The notes below the pieces were generated by a model. The model made no database searches, was not told the origin of the DNA, and saw only the letters and a list, made by a program, of their open reading frames with translations. Shown piece after piece: positions 21,364 through 32,387 of a stretch of 64,000 nt of DNA (within the stretch, counting starts at the first letter, position 1; every line of letters starts with the position of its first letter). Origin of the DNA: Apoderus coryli (lineage: Eukaryota > Arthropoda > Insecta > Coleoptera > Attelabidae). The stretch lies in assembly GCA_911728435.2 (NCBI GenBank), contig OU452208.1:868001-932000 (forward strand), written 5' to 3'. Made by a program: the position numbers and the translations under genes.

Positions 21364-22929
21364 TTAATTTCCATTCATCTCCATGTTACTGTAACCCAGT
21401 CCATTTGTTCTTGATGCGTCTGTGTGTAAAGCTGTTGGTTTCGATGCATCAAAATGAGTTAGTATAGGAGGTTGTGACAGAGCTTTTCGTACATGCCAAT
21501 CATGGTTTTCGCTCCATTTGAACTCATTTTTGATTTTCAGAAGATCTCTCAGTGGTCTTGCAACTTCGCTTATTTGTGAAGAAAACGACCCTAATTGGTT
21601 TACAATTCCCATAAAAGACCTAAGTTGAGTAATATTTTGCGGAACGGGAAATTTTTCTATTGCCTCGATTTTTTTAGGATCTGCTTTAATACCATATTTT
21701 CCAATAACATAACGAACATAAGTTAATTCTTCTCGTGCAAAAATAAACTTATCTGGATTTAGTGTGATGGACTTGGATCTGCAACGATCAAGAAGAGTAA
21801 TAATACGTCGGTAGTGCTCCTCAAATGATTCGTCATAAAGCAAGATATCATCCACAACTTTTTCAATACTGCCAATATCCAGTAAAGCTTCATCACCACG
21901 CCCGCAGAATTCGTCTCCAGAACTAACTAAACCCATCGGAGTCCTTAGAAATTTAAATCGGCCCCAAGGAGTTAGAAAAGTTGTTAAGTTTTGACTTTCA
22001 TCATCTAAAGCTATTTGCCAGTATCCACTTTTTGCATCTAATGATGAAAAATATTTTGATTTCCCATTGATGTTTGATACTGCATGCCATGGGGATTTAA
22101 ATGGATGTATGGGCTTTTTAACATACTGGTTAAGTTTTGTATAGTCCACACATATTCTTATTTTGCCGTCTGATTTTTGAACTACTACTAAAGGACTAAC
22201 AAATTCAGTTGGAATGTCTAAAACGGGTGCAATGATACCTTGACCTAACAAGTCGTCTAATTCCTTCTTCACTGGATCCAACCATGCATATGGAATTTTT
22301 CGAGGACATGTAATTGCATATGGTTCATATTTTTCCATCAAATGTATATGTACAGGTTTTCCATCCATTGGTTTTAAGACCTTTGTATCAAAAACATCTT
22401 TGTATTCTTCCAAAAGCTGATTTTTAATTTTTTTAATTTCTTCTTCAGATGGGTCTTCATGAATTTTTTTAACAGTACACGTTTCGTAAATTATTGGCTT
22501 TGGAAATTCTGCATGAAGAATGCCAAGTCGTATAAGTGTTGTTTTATCAAGCAAAAAATCTTTAACATTCTTACAAACATAAATCCTTACTTGTGTAGTT
22601 TTATTTGCATAGCTAATTTGACATTTTAAAGATCCAAGTACCTTAATTTTTGTACCATCAGCTGATTCAAGCATTACGTGCGTTTTTTCTAAATTTGCAT
22701 AGGTAAAATTGGCTTTTTGAATAAAATTTTCACCTACTACGCTTACGTCTGCGCCAGTATCTGGTGTTGCCATGTAAGTGATTATATTTCTGCTTTTAGT
22801 GGGTGCTCGAATTTCAACTTTAATTTGACGGTTGTTATTATTTCTGACGTTAGCAATTTTCAGTAAACCAACTTTTGATGAGCAGTCAACAAACCCTATG
22901 TTCTTTGTACGACAACAATTTAACAACAA
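21364..22929 (-). pseudogene. Protease-reverse transcriptase of the LTR element
   Basis: A 521-codon open frame. An aspartic protease is near residues 50-65 (ATPDTGADVSVVGE, active D-T-G). An RT domain spans about residues 190-430, with VQKSDGKIRICVDYTKLNQ, FSSLDAKSGYWQIALD, FLRTPMGLVSSGDEF, and a VDDILLYD active site in place of the usual YxDD. The RNase H start (FDASKPTALHTDASRTNGLG) lies at the end. The frame stops at 21364, inside RNase H, so pol is broken downstream. The frame itself shows no internal stops. Confidence 0.88.
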
Positions 22930-22934
22930 TTTAA

Positions 22935-23881
22935 GAAATGTCCTTTTTTATTGCATCGACTGCATATAGAATTTATAGCAGGGCAATCTTTCAAACTTTT
23001 ATGCCATGCATTGTTACATCGTAAACATTTTTTTATATTTGTTGAATTTTTCGTTGATCTATCAATTTTCTGTACCTTAGAAGAAGATGCTTAGGTCTCT
23101 TCCATTTGTGCGATTTCTTCCAATTCACAAAGTTTTTTGACATCATTAATGTTTGCTGATTCTGGTAATGTTCTGCATTTTTTTCTGATTTCTGCGTCAT
23201 ACAGAGATTCGATCATATGATTAGTAATTGCTCGGTCGAAACAATTTGAGCAGGGGTCACTCAAATGAAATAATTTAAGTTTTTCTCTATAAAAAATAGA
23301 GAAAGATTCACCTTGTTCTCGTTTACGATTCAAAAATTGACTGCGTCTGATTCGAGTATTTTCTTAGAACATGACTGGCTTTAATTTGATTAAAATTTTC
23401 AATACAAATCGGACAACATCTAGAATATCTTGATTAAAAAATGTGGATAATAAAGCTGTTACCTGGCCACTTTTATTTAGATATATTCCTTGATACAACA
23501 AGTAATTTTCAAAATTGATTTTCCAGTCTTTGAACTGCGCTAGGTTTAGAGAATCGTTTAGTTTTTCTGGTAAAGAACCAAACACCTTGGTAAACGTATA
23601 TATTCCATGTTAGTAACGTCTGCACACTCCGTCTTTGAGTTTTGGACTTCTTCTGGAATTCTTTCTTTATTACTACTATCTTTCTGAATTACTAACATTT
23701 GCCTCATACTGTTTTGTATTTCTGATAGCTGTTGTTTGAAATCCGTCTTCATATTTTTTAACGATTCTTCGGTTTTCTTTTCTTAAGTTCGTAAAGCTTG
23801 GTTGGTTGTTTCAATACATGCTTCTGGAATTTCTGTAGATGTCTGGTTTGATTTCTTACTCTTATTCTTACGAGTCGACAT
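22935..23881 (-). pseudogene. Gag region of the LTR element, frameshifted
   Basis: A likely start is the ATG at 23881 (MSTRKNKSKK), just after the primer site. Capsid-like pieces (FGSLPEKLNDSLNLAQFKDW, FYREKLKLFHLSDPCSNCFDRAI) lie in different frames at 23585-23364 and 23333-23091. Two CCHC zinc knuckles are readable at about 23050-22935: CLRCNNAWHKSLKDC and CSRCNKKGHFLNC. At least two frame disruptions separate these pieces. Its role in the intact element would be the nucleocapsid and capsid shell. Confidence 0.75.
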
Positions 23882-23912
23882 TTTTAGCATTCTAAAACAG
23901 CTGCTCTTGGTT

Positions 23913-23930
23913 CTTAATTGGACTGCGCCA
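23913..23930 (-). other. Primer-binding site
   Basis: Minus-strand TGGCGCAGTCCAATTA follows the 5' LTR directly. TGGCGCAGTC resembles the tRNA-Ser-type primer sites of some insect Ty3/gypsy elements; the tRNA assignment is from memory and tentative. Confidence 0.6.
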
Positions 23931-24064
23931 TGTTATGTTTTGTATTCAAAATATTTTATAAACTTTTTATTAAATAAAGTTACAATGTCAAAACTAAACT
24001 AAACTAATGTCAAAAATGCTGCTGGTATATCCACATAATAATAATAATATACAGGACTACCACA
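23931..24064 (-). repeat. LTR (5' LTR of the minus-strand element)
   Basis: 134 bp, TGTTATG...CTACCACA, followed by the target duplication AGTAC at 24065-24069. Confidence 0.9.
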
Positions 24065-24069
24065 AGTAC

Positions 24070-24660
24070 AACGCATTTATTTAACTCCTGTAATTTGTTG
24101 TATTTGCGGACAGCCTGTACAAACATGACTCGTGCCATCTACCGCAAACGCATTATCACTTAATAACCCATATGTTGTTTTCATGTCACACACACATCCA
24201 CAGATAACCATTTATTATTACCTACATTTTTCATTTATTTTCTGCAAGCCTCCATAGCAGCATATCATAGGCGCATGAATCTACCCAATGAAACACAGGT
24301 TCAAACCCAACACACACAGCAATACTTTTTTTAACCTTCTTACTTCAACCACCCCCCTCCTGACTCCCAACACCCGACACCCGTCACCTGTCACCTGTCA
24401 CCCGACACAAACACCTTATCGCCAGCTGTGCTTGTGACGTCACACCAGGATGACGTCATTTCCTGAGGCGGAACCGGCTTTGCTCTTCTACATCCGTGCC
24501 CTTCTTTCGACCTAATTAAGATTTTAGGCATGGTCCAAATTATGTGAGAGGCAAACTAAGTTTTTTATTCCAAATGCACAAATAATAGAACAGAACAAAA
24601 GTAAAAATAGTTAAATGAAAATCTAAACAGTGTGAATAATAAGTAAACATTTATAAAAAA
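24070..24660. other. Intergenic, C-rich short repeats
   Basis: No gene is visible. At about 24370-24410 short imperfect tandem copies of cccgacacccgtcacctgt form a small cryptic repeat, and gtgacgtcacac...gatgacgtcat near 24430 contains two TGACGTCA-like palindromes (CRE-like). Whether these bind anything is unknown. Confidence 0.45.
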
Positions 24661-25560
24661 AAATCACAAGTGTTCAAATTGTTTTCCATCATTTGAAATA
24701 CAAAGATTTAACCGATTTCTGGTAGAATTCACGGCTGCTTCTATTTAAGCGCGAGGTAAACTACCGATTGCATTTCTAATTCTAATAATCATATCTTCTC
24801 TGCTTGTCGGTTGCACTTTGTAAACAATGTCTTTAACTCTACCACATGAATAAAAATCCAAGCATGTTAAATCAGGAAACCTGGCCCGCCAAGGAAAGTT
24901 ACTTCCCCTCCCAATCCACCGGTCTGGAAAATGTTGATTCAGAAAATATGCGGACTAATAGGCATGCCGTTAATTGTGCCACACCAAGCATTATAGGTCC
25001 ATTGATGTTGATTATCAACTTCACGCATCTAGTGTGGGTTGTTTTCTGACCAAAAATTCAAGTTGTGCAAATTTACCCTCCCAGTATTGGTAAATGATGC
25101 CTCATCTGTCCATAATATTTGAGACAAAAATTGGGGATTATCTCTTATCATGTTTTTACCCAATCACAATAGTTTAATCTCATATCAAAATCAGAATCTC
25201 TTAGGGCTTGACATAACACTACATGGTAAGGATAACTTTTTTTTTTCACAAGGATTCTTTGAATTGTGCCGTAACTAAGGTCCAAATATCTAGCCATTTC
25301 TCCTATACTACTATGGGGTTCTGCGTTAACCTATGCCAGTACATTAATAACTGCGTCCTCTGTCTTGCAGGACGGCGTCTTCTTATGGAGGGTACAGCCG
25401 AACACAACCATATTGTCTCAAACAGCGAGCTAAACGTTGAAAAACTCTCCGTGAATGGTGAACTCTATGAGGATAAGGCAAAGCGTATTCTCTTGAAGCC
25501 ACCACTGCATTTTCAAATGATTGAAAATAAATAGCTAACGTCTCGTATGCTTCTTCATTT
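24661..25560 (-). pseudogene. Mariner-like transposase relic
   Basis: Minus-strand reading gives pieces collinear with the transposase at 26645-27711: ILWTDEASFTNTGRVNLHN..FWSENNPH (first catalytic aspartate), TYNAWCGTINGMPISP, DRWIGRGSNFPWRARFPDL, and a C-terminal RVKDIVYKVQP...RIRNAIGSLPRA. The stretch that should carry the second catalytic aspartate (QDGAPPH-type) is deleted, and several stops and frameshifts occur. It is a dead copy of the same IS630-Tc1-mariner family. Confidence 0.78.
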
Positions 25561-26073
25561 TCTAACTTAACAAATATTAGCTATTGCTTCAAATTAAATA
25601 TTAATTATTTAACACTATTTGAGTAATTGTTAAAACACGTTTAGAAAATGTCACATACAATTTTACATAGAAATGTCAGTAGTGTTGTCTAATAAATAAT
25701 CTAATTTATCTTATAGACTCAAAGGATAGAGCACTTAAATCTCTACAATGTTTATTTGGAGAGTTTTTTCATCGCTGGCATATAAGGTAAACAAAAAATA
25801 AAAAAAAATCATCACCCGCTACACCTGTAATTATTTTGACAAATAAACACCTGTGAAATAACAATAAGATTATAGTATAATGGGTATTTGTAGATAACTG
25901 TCAATATGACACTTTGGTTATATTTGGCGAATGTCAGAATATTCCATTATTTGTTTATTAATAGTGGGTGTCAGTGGTAGACTAAGTATAAATAAAAAAC
26001 ACATAAATCAAAAATCTACTTTTCCGACTGGCTGCCATCGGGATTTTTTCAATTGTACATGATAATATAAATA
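25561..26073. other. Intergenic, nothing recognised
   Basis: AT-rich sequence between the relic and the next mariner copy. No gene, repeat or terminal motif was seen. Confidence 0.4.
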
Positions 26074-28157
26074 TACAGGGTGGTCCAACGAAAAGTTTGC
26101 ACCTAGCTTTTCTCTTTTTTTTGTAGTCGAATGCGAAAATGCTCGGACACGTCGATTTTGCTTTTGAGGGGGACACATTTTAAACATATTTTTCGATCTG
26201 CGCCTTTAACCCCCTAGCGGGGGTGAGTAACAACCCTAAAATTTTAAATGGAAAGAGGGGTCTAATGACATATCATTTGAAAGGACACAAAATTGTCTTT
26301 CTAATGATACCCTATTTGTCGAATTTTACTAAAACAGTTAATACGAAAACGACTTTAAAGACATTAAGCCGATAATTTTGGTATTAATGAGAAATACAAA
26401 TAAGTTTTAATTATTACGACTGAAAACAACTACAATCATTTCTAAATTATTTACTTTGAAGAAAAACGGGATTTCAAAAACACTATCTTATTTATCAGAA
26501 CTAAATTCCTCACTAATCGTTTGCGTTTTTTGTTGAAATAAAAACTGCAGATACGTGTAGGAAAAGAATTTACACCGTTTATTTTAGTCTTTTCATTGAT
26601 TCAGTTTGGTTGCTTCTCAAGTTATTTTACTTTTACCGTACAAAATGATTTATTCCATTCTAGAACGAGTTGAAATTGTTAAACTTTATTTTCAAAATAA
26701 TAGTAGTGCTAGACTTACGGCTCGCTTATTTAATGAGAGACATCCCGATAAAAATGTGAATGATGTGTACGTTGGCAAGTTAGTTAAAAAGTTTGTAGAT
26801 ACCGGATCTGTCTGTAATGTAAAACACCAGCCGCAGAAACCGATCAGAAATGAAGCTGTGGAAGTCGCTGTTTTAGGGCATGTTGAAATGGATCATAGTC
26901 AAAGTACCCGTCAACTAGCTGAAGCCTCAGGTGTCTCCCGTTCGTCCATAATACGAATTTTAAAAGCGTACAAATTTCATCCGTACAAAATCAAATTAGT
27001 ACAGGAACTAAATGAGGATGATCCTGATAGAAGGCTGCAATTTTGTGAAGCAATGAGCCAGCGTTTAATTGAAGATCCGCAATTATTATTTAACATTTGT
27101 TTTTCCGACGAATGCACATTTTATTTGAATGGAGCTGTAAATAGGCACAATTGCCGTTACTGGGATGACAGTAACCCACATTTATTCCGTGAGGTTCATA
27201 CCCAGTATCCTCAAAAAATAAACGTCTGGTGTGGCATATTAGGAAATCATATTATAGGACCACTTTTTATTCCTGGAAATTTAACTGGTGAAGTGTACCT
27301 AAACATGCTTGAAGACACAATTGATCCTTTAATAACACAAATAATAGAAGATGACCAAAATCATACTGCTGATCGGCTTTATTTCCAGCAAGATGGAGCA
27401 CCTCCGCACTATGTGGCTCCTGTAAGACAGTTCTTAGATGACCGGTTCCCTGGACGGTGGATTGGAAGGAGGGGGAATGGCCTGCCAGGTCACCGGATTT
27501 ATCGCCTTTAGACTTTTTTCTTTGGGGGCACTTAAAAAATAAATGTTTTGCCACGAAGCCCGAGTCCATAGAAGATCTTCGCCAACGCATTACAGAAGAG
27601 TGCAGAAACATAACACCTGATATGCTACAAAATGTTAGAAATAGATTTGAACAAAATCTGTATTATTGTATGGAATCAAATGGGTCACATTTTCAACATT
27701 TGTTAATGTAACGTTTTAATAAATCAATTTAACAGCTTGTTTACTTTTTTTACAAAGCAATGTTAAAACTAACAAACATTGGAATGTACTAACGATTGCA
27801 GGTGTTTTCACTCGCAATAATTAAAACTTATTTGTATTTCTCATTAATACCAAAATTATCGGCTTAATGTCTTTAAAGTCGTTTTCGTATTAACTGTTTT
27901 AGTAAAATTCGACAAATAGGGTATCATTAGAAAGACAATTTTGTGTCCTTTCAAATGATATGTCATTAGACCCCTCTTTCCATTTAAAATTTTAGGGTTG
28001 TTACTCACCCCCGCTAGGGGGTTAAAGGCGCAGATCGAAAAATATGTTTAAAATGTGTCCCCCTCAAAAGCAAAATCGACGTGTCCGAGCATTTTCGCAT
28101 TCGACTACAAAAAAAAGAGAAAAGCTAGGTGCAAACTTTTCGTTGGACCACCCTGTA
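26074..28157 (+). mobile_element. Long-TIR mariner-like element, 2.08 kb
   Basis: The termini are TACAGGGTGGTCCAACGAAA and its complement, with TA as target duplication, which is the IS630-Tc1-mariner signature. The TIRs are unusually long, about 342 bp (26074-26415 and 27816-28157), and almost identical; they include the palindrome-prone accccctagcgggggtgag. One transposase gene lies between them. Confidence 0.93.
26645..27711 (+). pseudogene. Mariner-like transposase with one frameshift
   Basis: DNA transposase that would cut and paste the element. The frame starts at ATG 26645 (MIYSILERVEIVKLYF) rather than at the upstream non-ATG codons. An N-terminal helix-turn-helix (STRQLAEASGVSRSSIIRIL) is at about residues 80-105. 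Catalytic residues are in CFSDECTFYLNG, LYFQQDGAPPHY and SPDLSPLDFFLWG. About 39 residues separate the second and third aspartates once the frameshift is allowed for. The frameshift lies in a G-run near 27465-27475, and translation continues at 27472-27711 in another frame. All three acidic residues survive, so the gene is one lesion from an open frame, or the G-run is a sequencing error. Family: IS630-Tc1-mariner, DDxD type; a finer clade is not assigned. Confidence 0.88.
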
Positions 28158-28671
28158 TAATAATTCGTTAAGATAAGTTAAATTCTAAATATGATATTTT
28201 TATATTATTGTTCATACAATTGATTGTAATATTTCTGCTCAGTACGTGGAGTATTTCTCTGTACCTATGTGTATTTTGTATTTTAAATACAATAAAAAAT
28301 AAAATAAATAGTCTTTCTTTATATTTCTCCGATGAATTCTTAATAAATTGAGGGAGTTTGGGCATTAGATGTCTCTATTGGTGTGTTTTACATCATACAA
28401 TGTTACTACATTTTATCTTTAATATTTTTAAAAAATGAGAACACAATTTTACTCTGTAAATAAAACTATTTTTTGAAGATGTTTTACAATTATTATTGTA
28501 AGACCATTATTTATTTAAAAAAATGAGACACCATATATTTAAAAAGTTAATGAGCTTGTGTTTTATTGAAAACAAGAAAGAGGGGGACTCTATTAACTTA
28601 AATATTAATTTACTATAAATTCGAAAATAAAATTAATAATAATTATACTCTATAGGTAAACATAAGTATAA
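28158..28671. other. Intergenic, nothing recognised
   Basis: AT-rich sequence between the mariner element and the Penelope-like relic. A 65-codon minus-strand frame has no recognisable content. Confidence 0.4.
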
Positions 28672-29139
28672 TGAAGTTGGTTGGTTTTAGGTCAATTATA
28701 GAAACAAAGTAATTCAACTTTTATTAAGTCATCCTCAGGACACTAGAATACAACAAAAAAGAAAAACATAAAGGGTGACTTGAAATTTACAATTAATTGT
28801 TAAATACACAAATAAAAAAAAATATTAAAAAAATATATAAAAATATAAATAAATAAAAACATCAAGACATGTAATGTATTTTTTTTTTCCTTTGTTTAAA
28901 CACAGATAAAACTACATACTACAACGGGTTCTCCATACTCACGTGAACAAACAAACAAAGATACATTAATTTTAACTCATCCCATTCTTTTAATCAGAAA
29001 ATTAATATCATTAACAACTTAAAACATAGAGCCTTATCTTTGTCTGATGAAGGGTTTCATGGAAAAAAATTTAACACTAATTAAATACTACCTTTTGAAA
29101 AATAGTCTTCAAACCTGAAACCAATCAAAATAGTTTACC

Positions 29140-29669
29140 TAATTTAAATCCAAATGATAATAAAAGATATTTAAAAATACCCTATGTCTGTAGTTTATCC
29201 GAAAAATTAGGTAAAGTATTTACTAACACTAATATCAAAGTTGCTTTCAAGAACGAAAACACAACTAAAAAATTCTTTAGTAAACTAAAATCAGTAACCC
29301 CTAAGGAGTTTGAGAGCAACGTTGTTTATAAAATACCGTGTAAAGATTGTAATAAAGTCTATATAGGTCAGACTTCTCGGTATTTAGGAACAAGAATAAA
29401 AGAGCATCAAGTGAACATCAGACCCCAAAACTTAGTTAATGTTCCAAACAAATCTGGTCTAACTGAGCATGTTAATGCGACGTTACATGACATTGATTTT
29501 GAAAACACAGAAATTCTTGGTGGACAGCGAAACTACAAAAAAAAGACTTTTGAAAGAGATGATAGACATAAAAATACATCAAAATAACGTAAATAAACAA
29601 GTTGACACCCAAAATTTGAGCTCTGCTTATGCAAATTTAATTAATAGGATCCCACGAAGAAGACAATAA
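29140..29669 (+). pseudogene. Penelope-like C-terminal GIY-YIG endonuclease fragment
   Basis: The frame contains YLKIPYVCSLSEKLGKVF and FSKLKSVTP, then the Penelope-type GIY-YIG signature YKIPCKDCNKVYIGQT with RIKEHQ after it. A frameshift near 29525-29545 moves reading to a second frame ending LINRIPRRRQ. No reverse transcriptase part is present, so this is a 5'-truncated copy. The endonuclease would nick target DNA in a complete element. Confidence 0.85.
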
Positions 29670-30001
29670 TCCATTTTGTATAAATAAACCCCGTATAATA
29701 ACCACCTACACCTTGGAAAGTAATATATATATATACACCTGTTTGATAGGAAATGTCCTTCACAATTGAAAACATTGACAAAAGAAACAAATTGTTCACG
29801 TGAGTATGGAGAACCCGTTGTAGTATGTAGTTTTATCTTTGTTTAAACAAAGGAAAAAAAAATACATTACATGTCTTGATGTTTTTATTTATTTATATTT
29901 TTATATATTTTTTTAATATTTTTTTTATGTGTGTATTTAACAACTAATTGTAAATTTCAAGTCACCCTTTATGTTTTTCTTTTTTGTTGTATTCTAGTGT
30001 C

Positions 30002-30039
30002 CTGAGGATGACTTAATAAAAGTAGAAACGTCGACAGAG
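30002..30039 (+). ncRNA. Hammerhead-ribozyme-like motif (right arm)
   Basis: CTGAGGA (CUGANGA box), then gacttaataaaagta, in which ACUU/AAGU can form stem II, then GAAACGTC. In Penelope-like elements the self-complementary ACGU after GAA can form helix III between two copies, with cleavage after the following base. Stem I can pair UGUC before the box with GACA after it. All core positions are present here. The left arm (28700-28740) keeps the CTGAGGA box but lacks GAAACGTC. Activity is inferred only. Confidence 0.65.
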
Positions 30040-30083
30040 GAATTACTTTGTTTCTATAATTGACCTAAAACCAACCAACTTCA

Positions 30084-30699
30084 ATTTGAAAACACTTAGA
30101 GGTCACTAACACAACAGATAAGTATAATGAATCTACCAGATAAATAAACCTTCCATGCCAGCATGCACATGAACTTAGCTTAACGAAATCGAGGAAATAT
30201 AAATTTAACATTAAACAAAAAGTTAAAAAATAGATATATCCCCCTGAAAACCACATACAACTAATTATTCCATGAAAAAAAGATTTCCGTACTCGGCTCA
30301 AAGAAATATAGCAAATTCCCCACTTCTATACTCTACATTAAGCCCAGAAACCAATTCACTTTCACCCTCAGGAATATCAAAGGGAGTTCGATTAGTTTCA
30401 GCTAATCTTGAGACAACTCACATTGACCAAGAATTTTCCTGATGAAACTTTTTATCCAACAGATTTAACTTCAAACTTAAAATTAAAAATGACATTAAAA
30501 TAATAAATAATCTTACTTCATAAGAATTAGTTTTGACAATAGACCATAGTCTAAATAAAAAGCATAATAATTAGAATTGTGAGGATCATCCAGCAAGTAT
30601 AGCCGAGTAAACACTAAGGTCTAGATACAGACAAAAAATAAAATAATAATTAACAAATATCTAGTCTTTCAATCTCCAGTATTACTTGTATAAAAATTA
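30084..30699. other. Intergenic, nothing recognised
   Basis: AT-rich; no gene, repeat edge or RNA motif was recognised. The 78-codon minus-strand frame here has no domain. Confidence 0.4.
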
Positions 30700-31615
30700 A
30701 TTATAATAAATGAAAAATAATTTCGTGACATAACAGACAAAATTACTGGTGTTATTCTACACAAGGGATTTTTTCTACGACTGTCTTTCAATGCCTTTAT
30801 TATATGTTCAATCATGATTTGAAAATGTAGTACATTTTAATGTTGTTTTTCATTTAACCGTGCACAATACATATTTCCTACTAGTTGCTAGGCAACTAGT
30901 GGGAAATATTTATTGTGCACGGGCAAATTTCCTGGTAATGACAAAAGTAGCGTCGGGCATGAAAAATCACCATAGCAACGCCGACAATACAAACATACCA
31001 AATTGACAGTTTAGGTATTTAAAATTAATAATAATTATAATTAAGTATTTCGCTAATTTCAAAACACAAAAACAGTGATAGTTAATATGATTTAACACCA
31101 CCTACTCAATTTAATGCTTCTAATTTATCATATTTAGGCTTACTAACAGGGGTAAGTTACGAAAAACAAATATTTACCTAAAAATTATGTTTAATTTATT
31201 CAAAAGCATTAAAACAGTCGTAAAAAAAAGTATAGTGTGAAACTCACATGAAATGACCATTTCCTACTCGTATGATTTGCAGCACTCGCTCATGCTGCAA
31301 ACGATCATACTCGGAGAAAATATATGTCATTTCATGTTCGTTGCACAATATACTATTGTTTAATTTAGCAGTGCCTCAGTTTACTGTTGCATATCTTGCT
31401 GTGCTTAAATGCAGGCCGACATTGTAGATGGGCAACGACTATGCTACTCTGCCGAGCTCATAATAAGAGCAAAACGAATTCGTCAGTATCTTTCGACGCA
31501 TGCCTCGGTCTGGTTCTACTGACTCCCTGCTAAATTTACCAAATCCCTTATGTAGATAACACCAGTAATTTTGTCCGCTATGCCACGAAACTATTTTTCA
31601 TTTATTATATTTACG
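30700..31615. mobile_element. Foldback MITE, family 1 copy A
   Basis: Inverted ends: ataataaatgaaaaataatt ... gacaaaattactggtgtta on the left, complement ending at about 31615 on the right. The interior has more inverted pairs, for example acgatcatactcgg / gagtatgat-type segments and gcacaatacatatttcc against ggaaatatttattgtgc. There is no ORF. Related sequence flanks the RTE-like LINE at 57655-57905 and 60645-61395. Confidence 0.75.
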
Positions 31616-32003
31616 GACACAAATTCATTGTATAATATTAATTATATTTACACGCTGTCCATTTAACACTCCGGTCTTCAATAACAGCTTGATGGTACCG
31701 AACCAACCCAACCAAATTGCCACACGGTATGCTAATAATATAAGTTATTTACGTTTGTTTTTTACAATGTATTTGCTAAAATTTTTATATATGTTATTTA
31801 TTTCTATATGATGAAATGTACTTTTTTTTTTTGACGCAGCTTTGTAGAAAAATGTAAATTATTCTGACGCTAAATAAATAAATAAAAAAAATATTAATCG
31901 ATTATCAAACTATCATCCCACTTTGTTTCAATTTATCAAGTTTTCTTGGGTATTGGGACAAAATCTAAACTCAGTAATTCTGAATTTTAAATTCTATTGC
32001 AAC

Positions 32004-32031
32004 GTTTCGTGCAATATGTGCACATCATCAG
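32004..32031 (-). ncRNA. Hammerhead-ribozyme-like motif (first terminal repeat)
   Basis: On the minus strand: CTGATGA, then a stem II of GTGCA-catat-TGCAC, then GAAACGTT. ACGU can self-pair as a dimeric helix III, with U at the cleavage position. Stem I pairing is short (GC / GC beside the core). Motif order and spacing fit the Penelope hammerhead type; cleavage is not shown. Confidence 0.6.
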
Positions 32032-32387
32032 GCTACAAAAAAACACAAAACCTCAATAAAGTAAAAGTTATAAAGTTATATAAATAAAAACACTCAACAA
32101 AAGGACGATGACCAAACAGACTAACATAACATTTTAAAAAATTAGATTATACTGACACAGAGTCTAATACCTACCATAGAAAATCTGGTCAAATTCCCTA
32201 AAAATATTTTTAACATTATTTGCGAACCTATAACAGCTAAATAAAACAAAATATAATAAAATTAATATTCACAGTGTCAATGAGAGATGGGAATTCTCTC
32301 ACCACACGGATCATGAAAAAGTAAGTAGATAAAATAGATATCATAAAAAGAACTAAAGTAACTCATAGGCGTAGGTCAACCATTTTG

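Larger units (their letters stand above)
19615..24064 (-). mobile_element. Ty3/gypsy-type LTR retrotransposon, 4.45 kb
   Basis: Complete outline on the minus strand. LTRs of 134-135 bp (19615-19749 and 23931-24064) start TGTTATG and end CTACCACA on the plus strand, with a 5-bp duplication AGTAC outside. Coding order on the minus strand is gag with zinc knuckles, protease, RT, RNase H, integrase, which is the Ty3/gypsy order. LTR divergence is small, so insertion is fairly recent, yet the reading frames are broken in several places. The element is short for the group, and I see no envelope-like gene after integrase. Confidence 0.92.
28672..30083 (+). mobile_element. Penelope-like element with inverted terminal repeats, truncated
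   Basis: Arms of about 280-290 bp in opposite orientation (28672-28950 and 29792-30083) start tgaagttggttggttttagg. Between them is only the C-terminal part of a Penelope-type protein. Penelope-like elements often carry terminal repeats in direct or inverted orientation and are frequently 5'-truncated. The right arm keeps a hammerhead-like core; the left arm has lost part of it. Confidence 0.85.
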
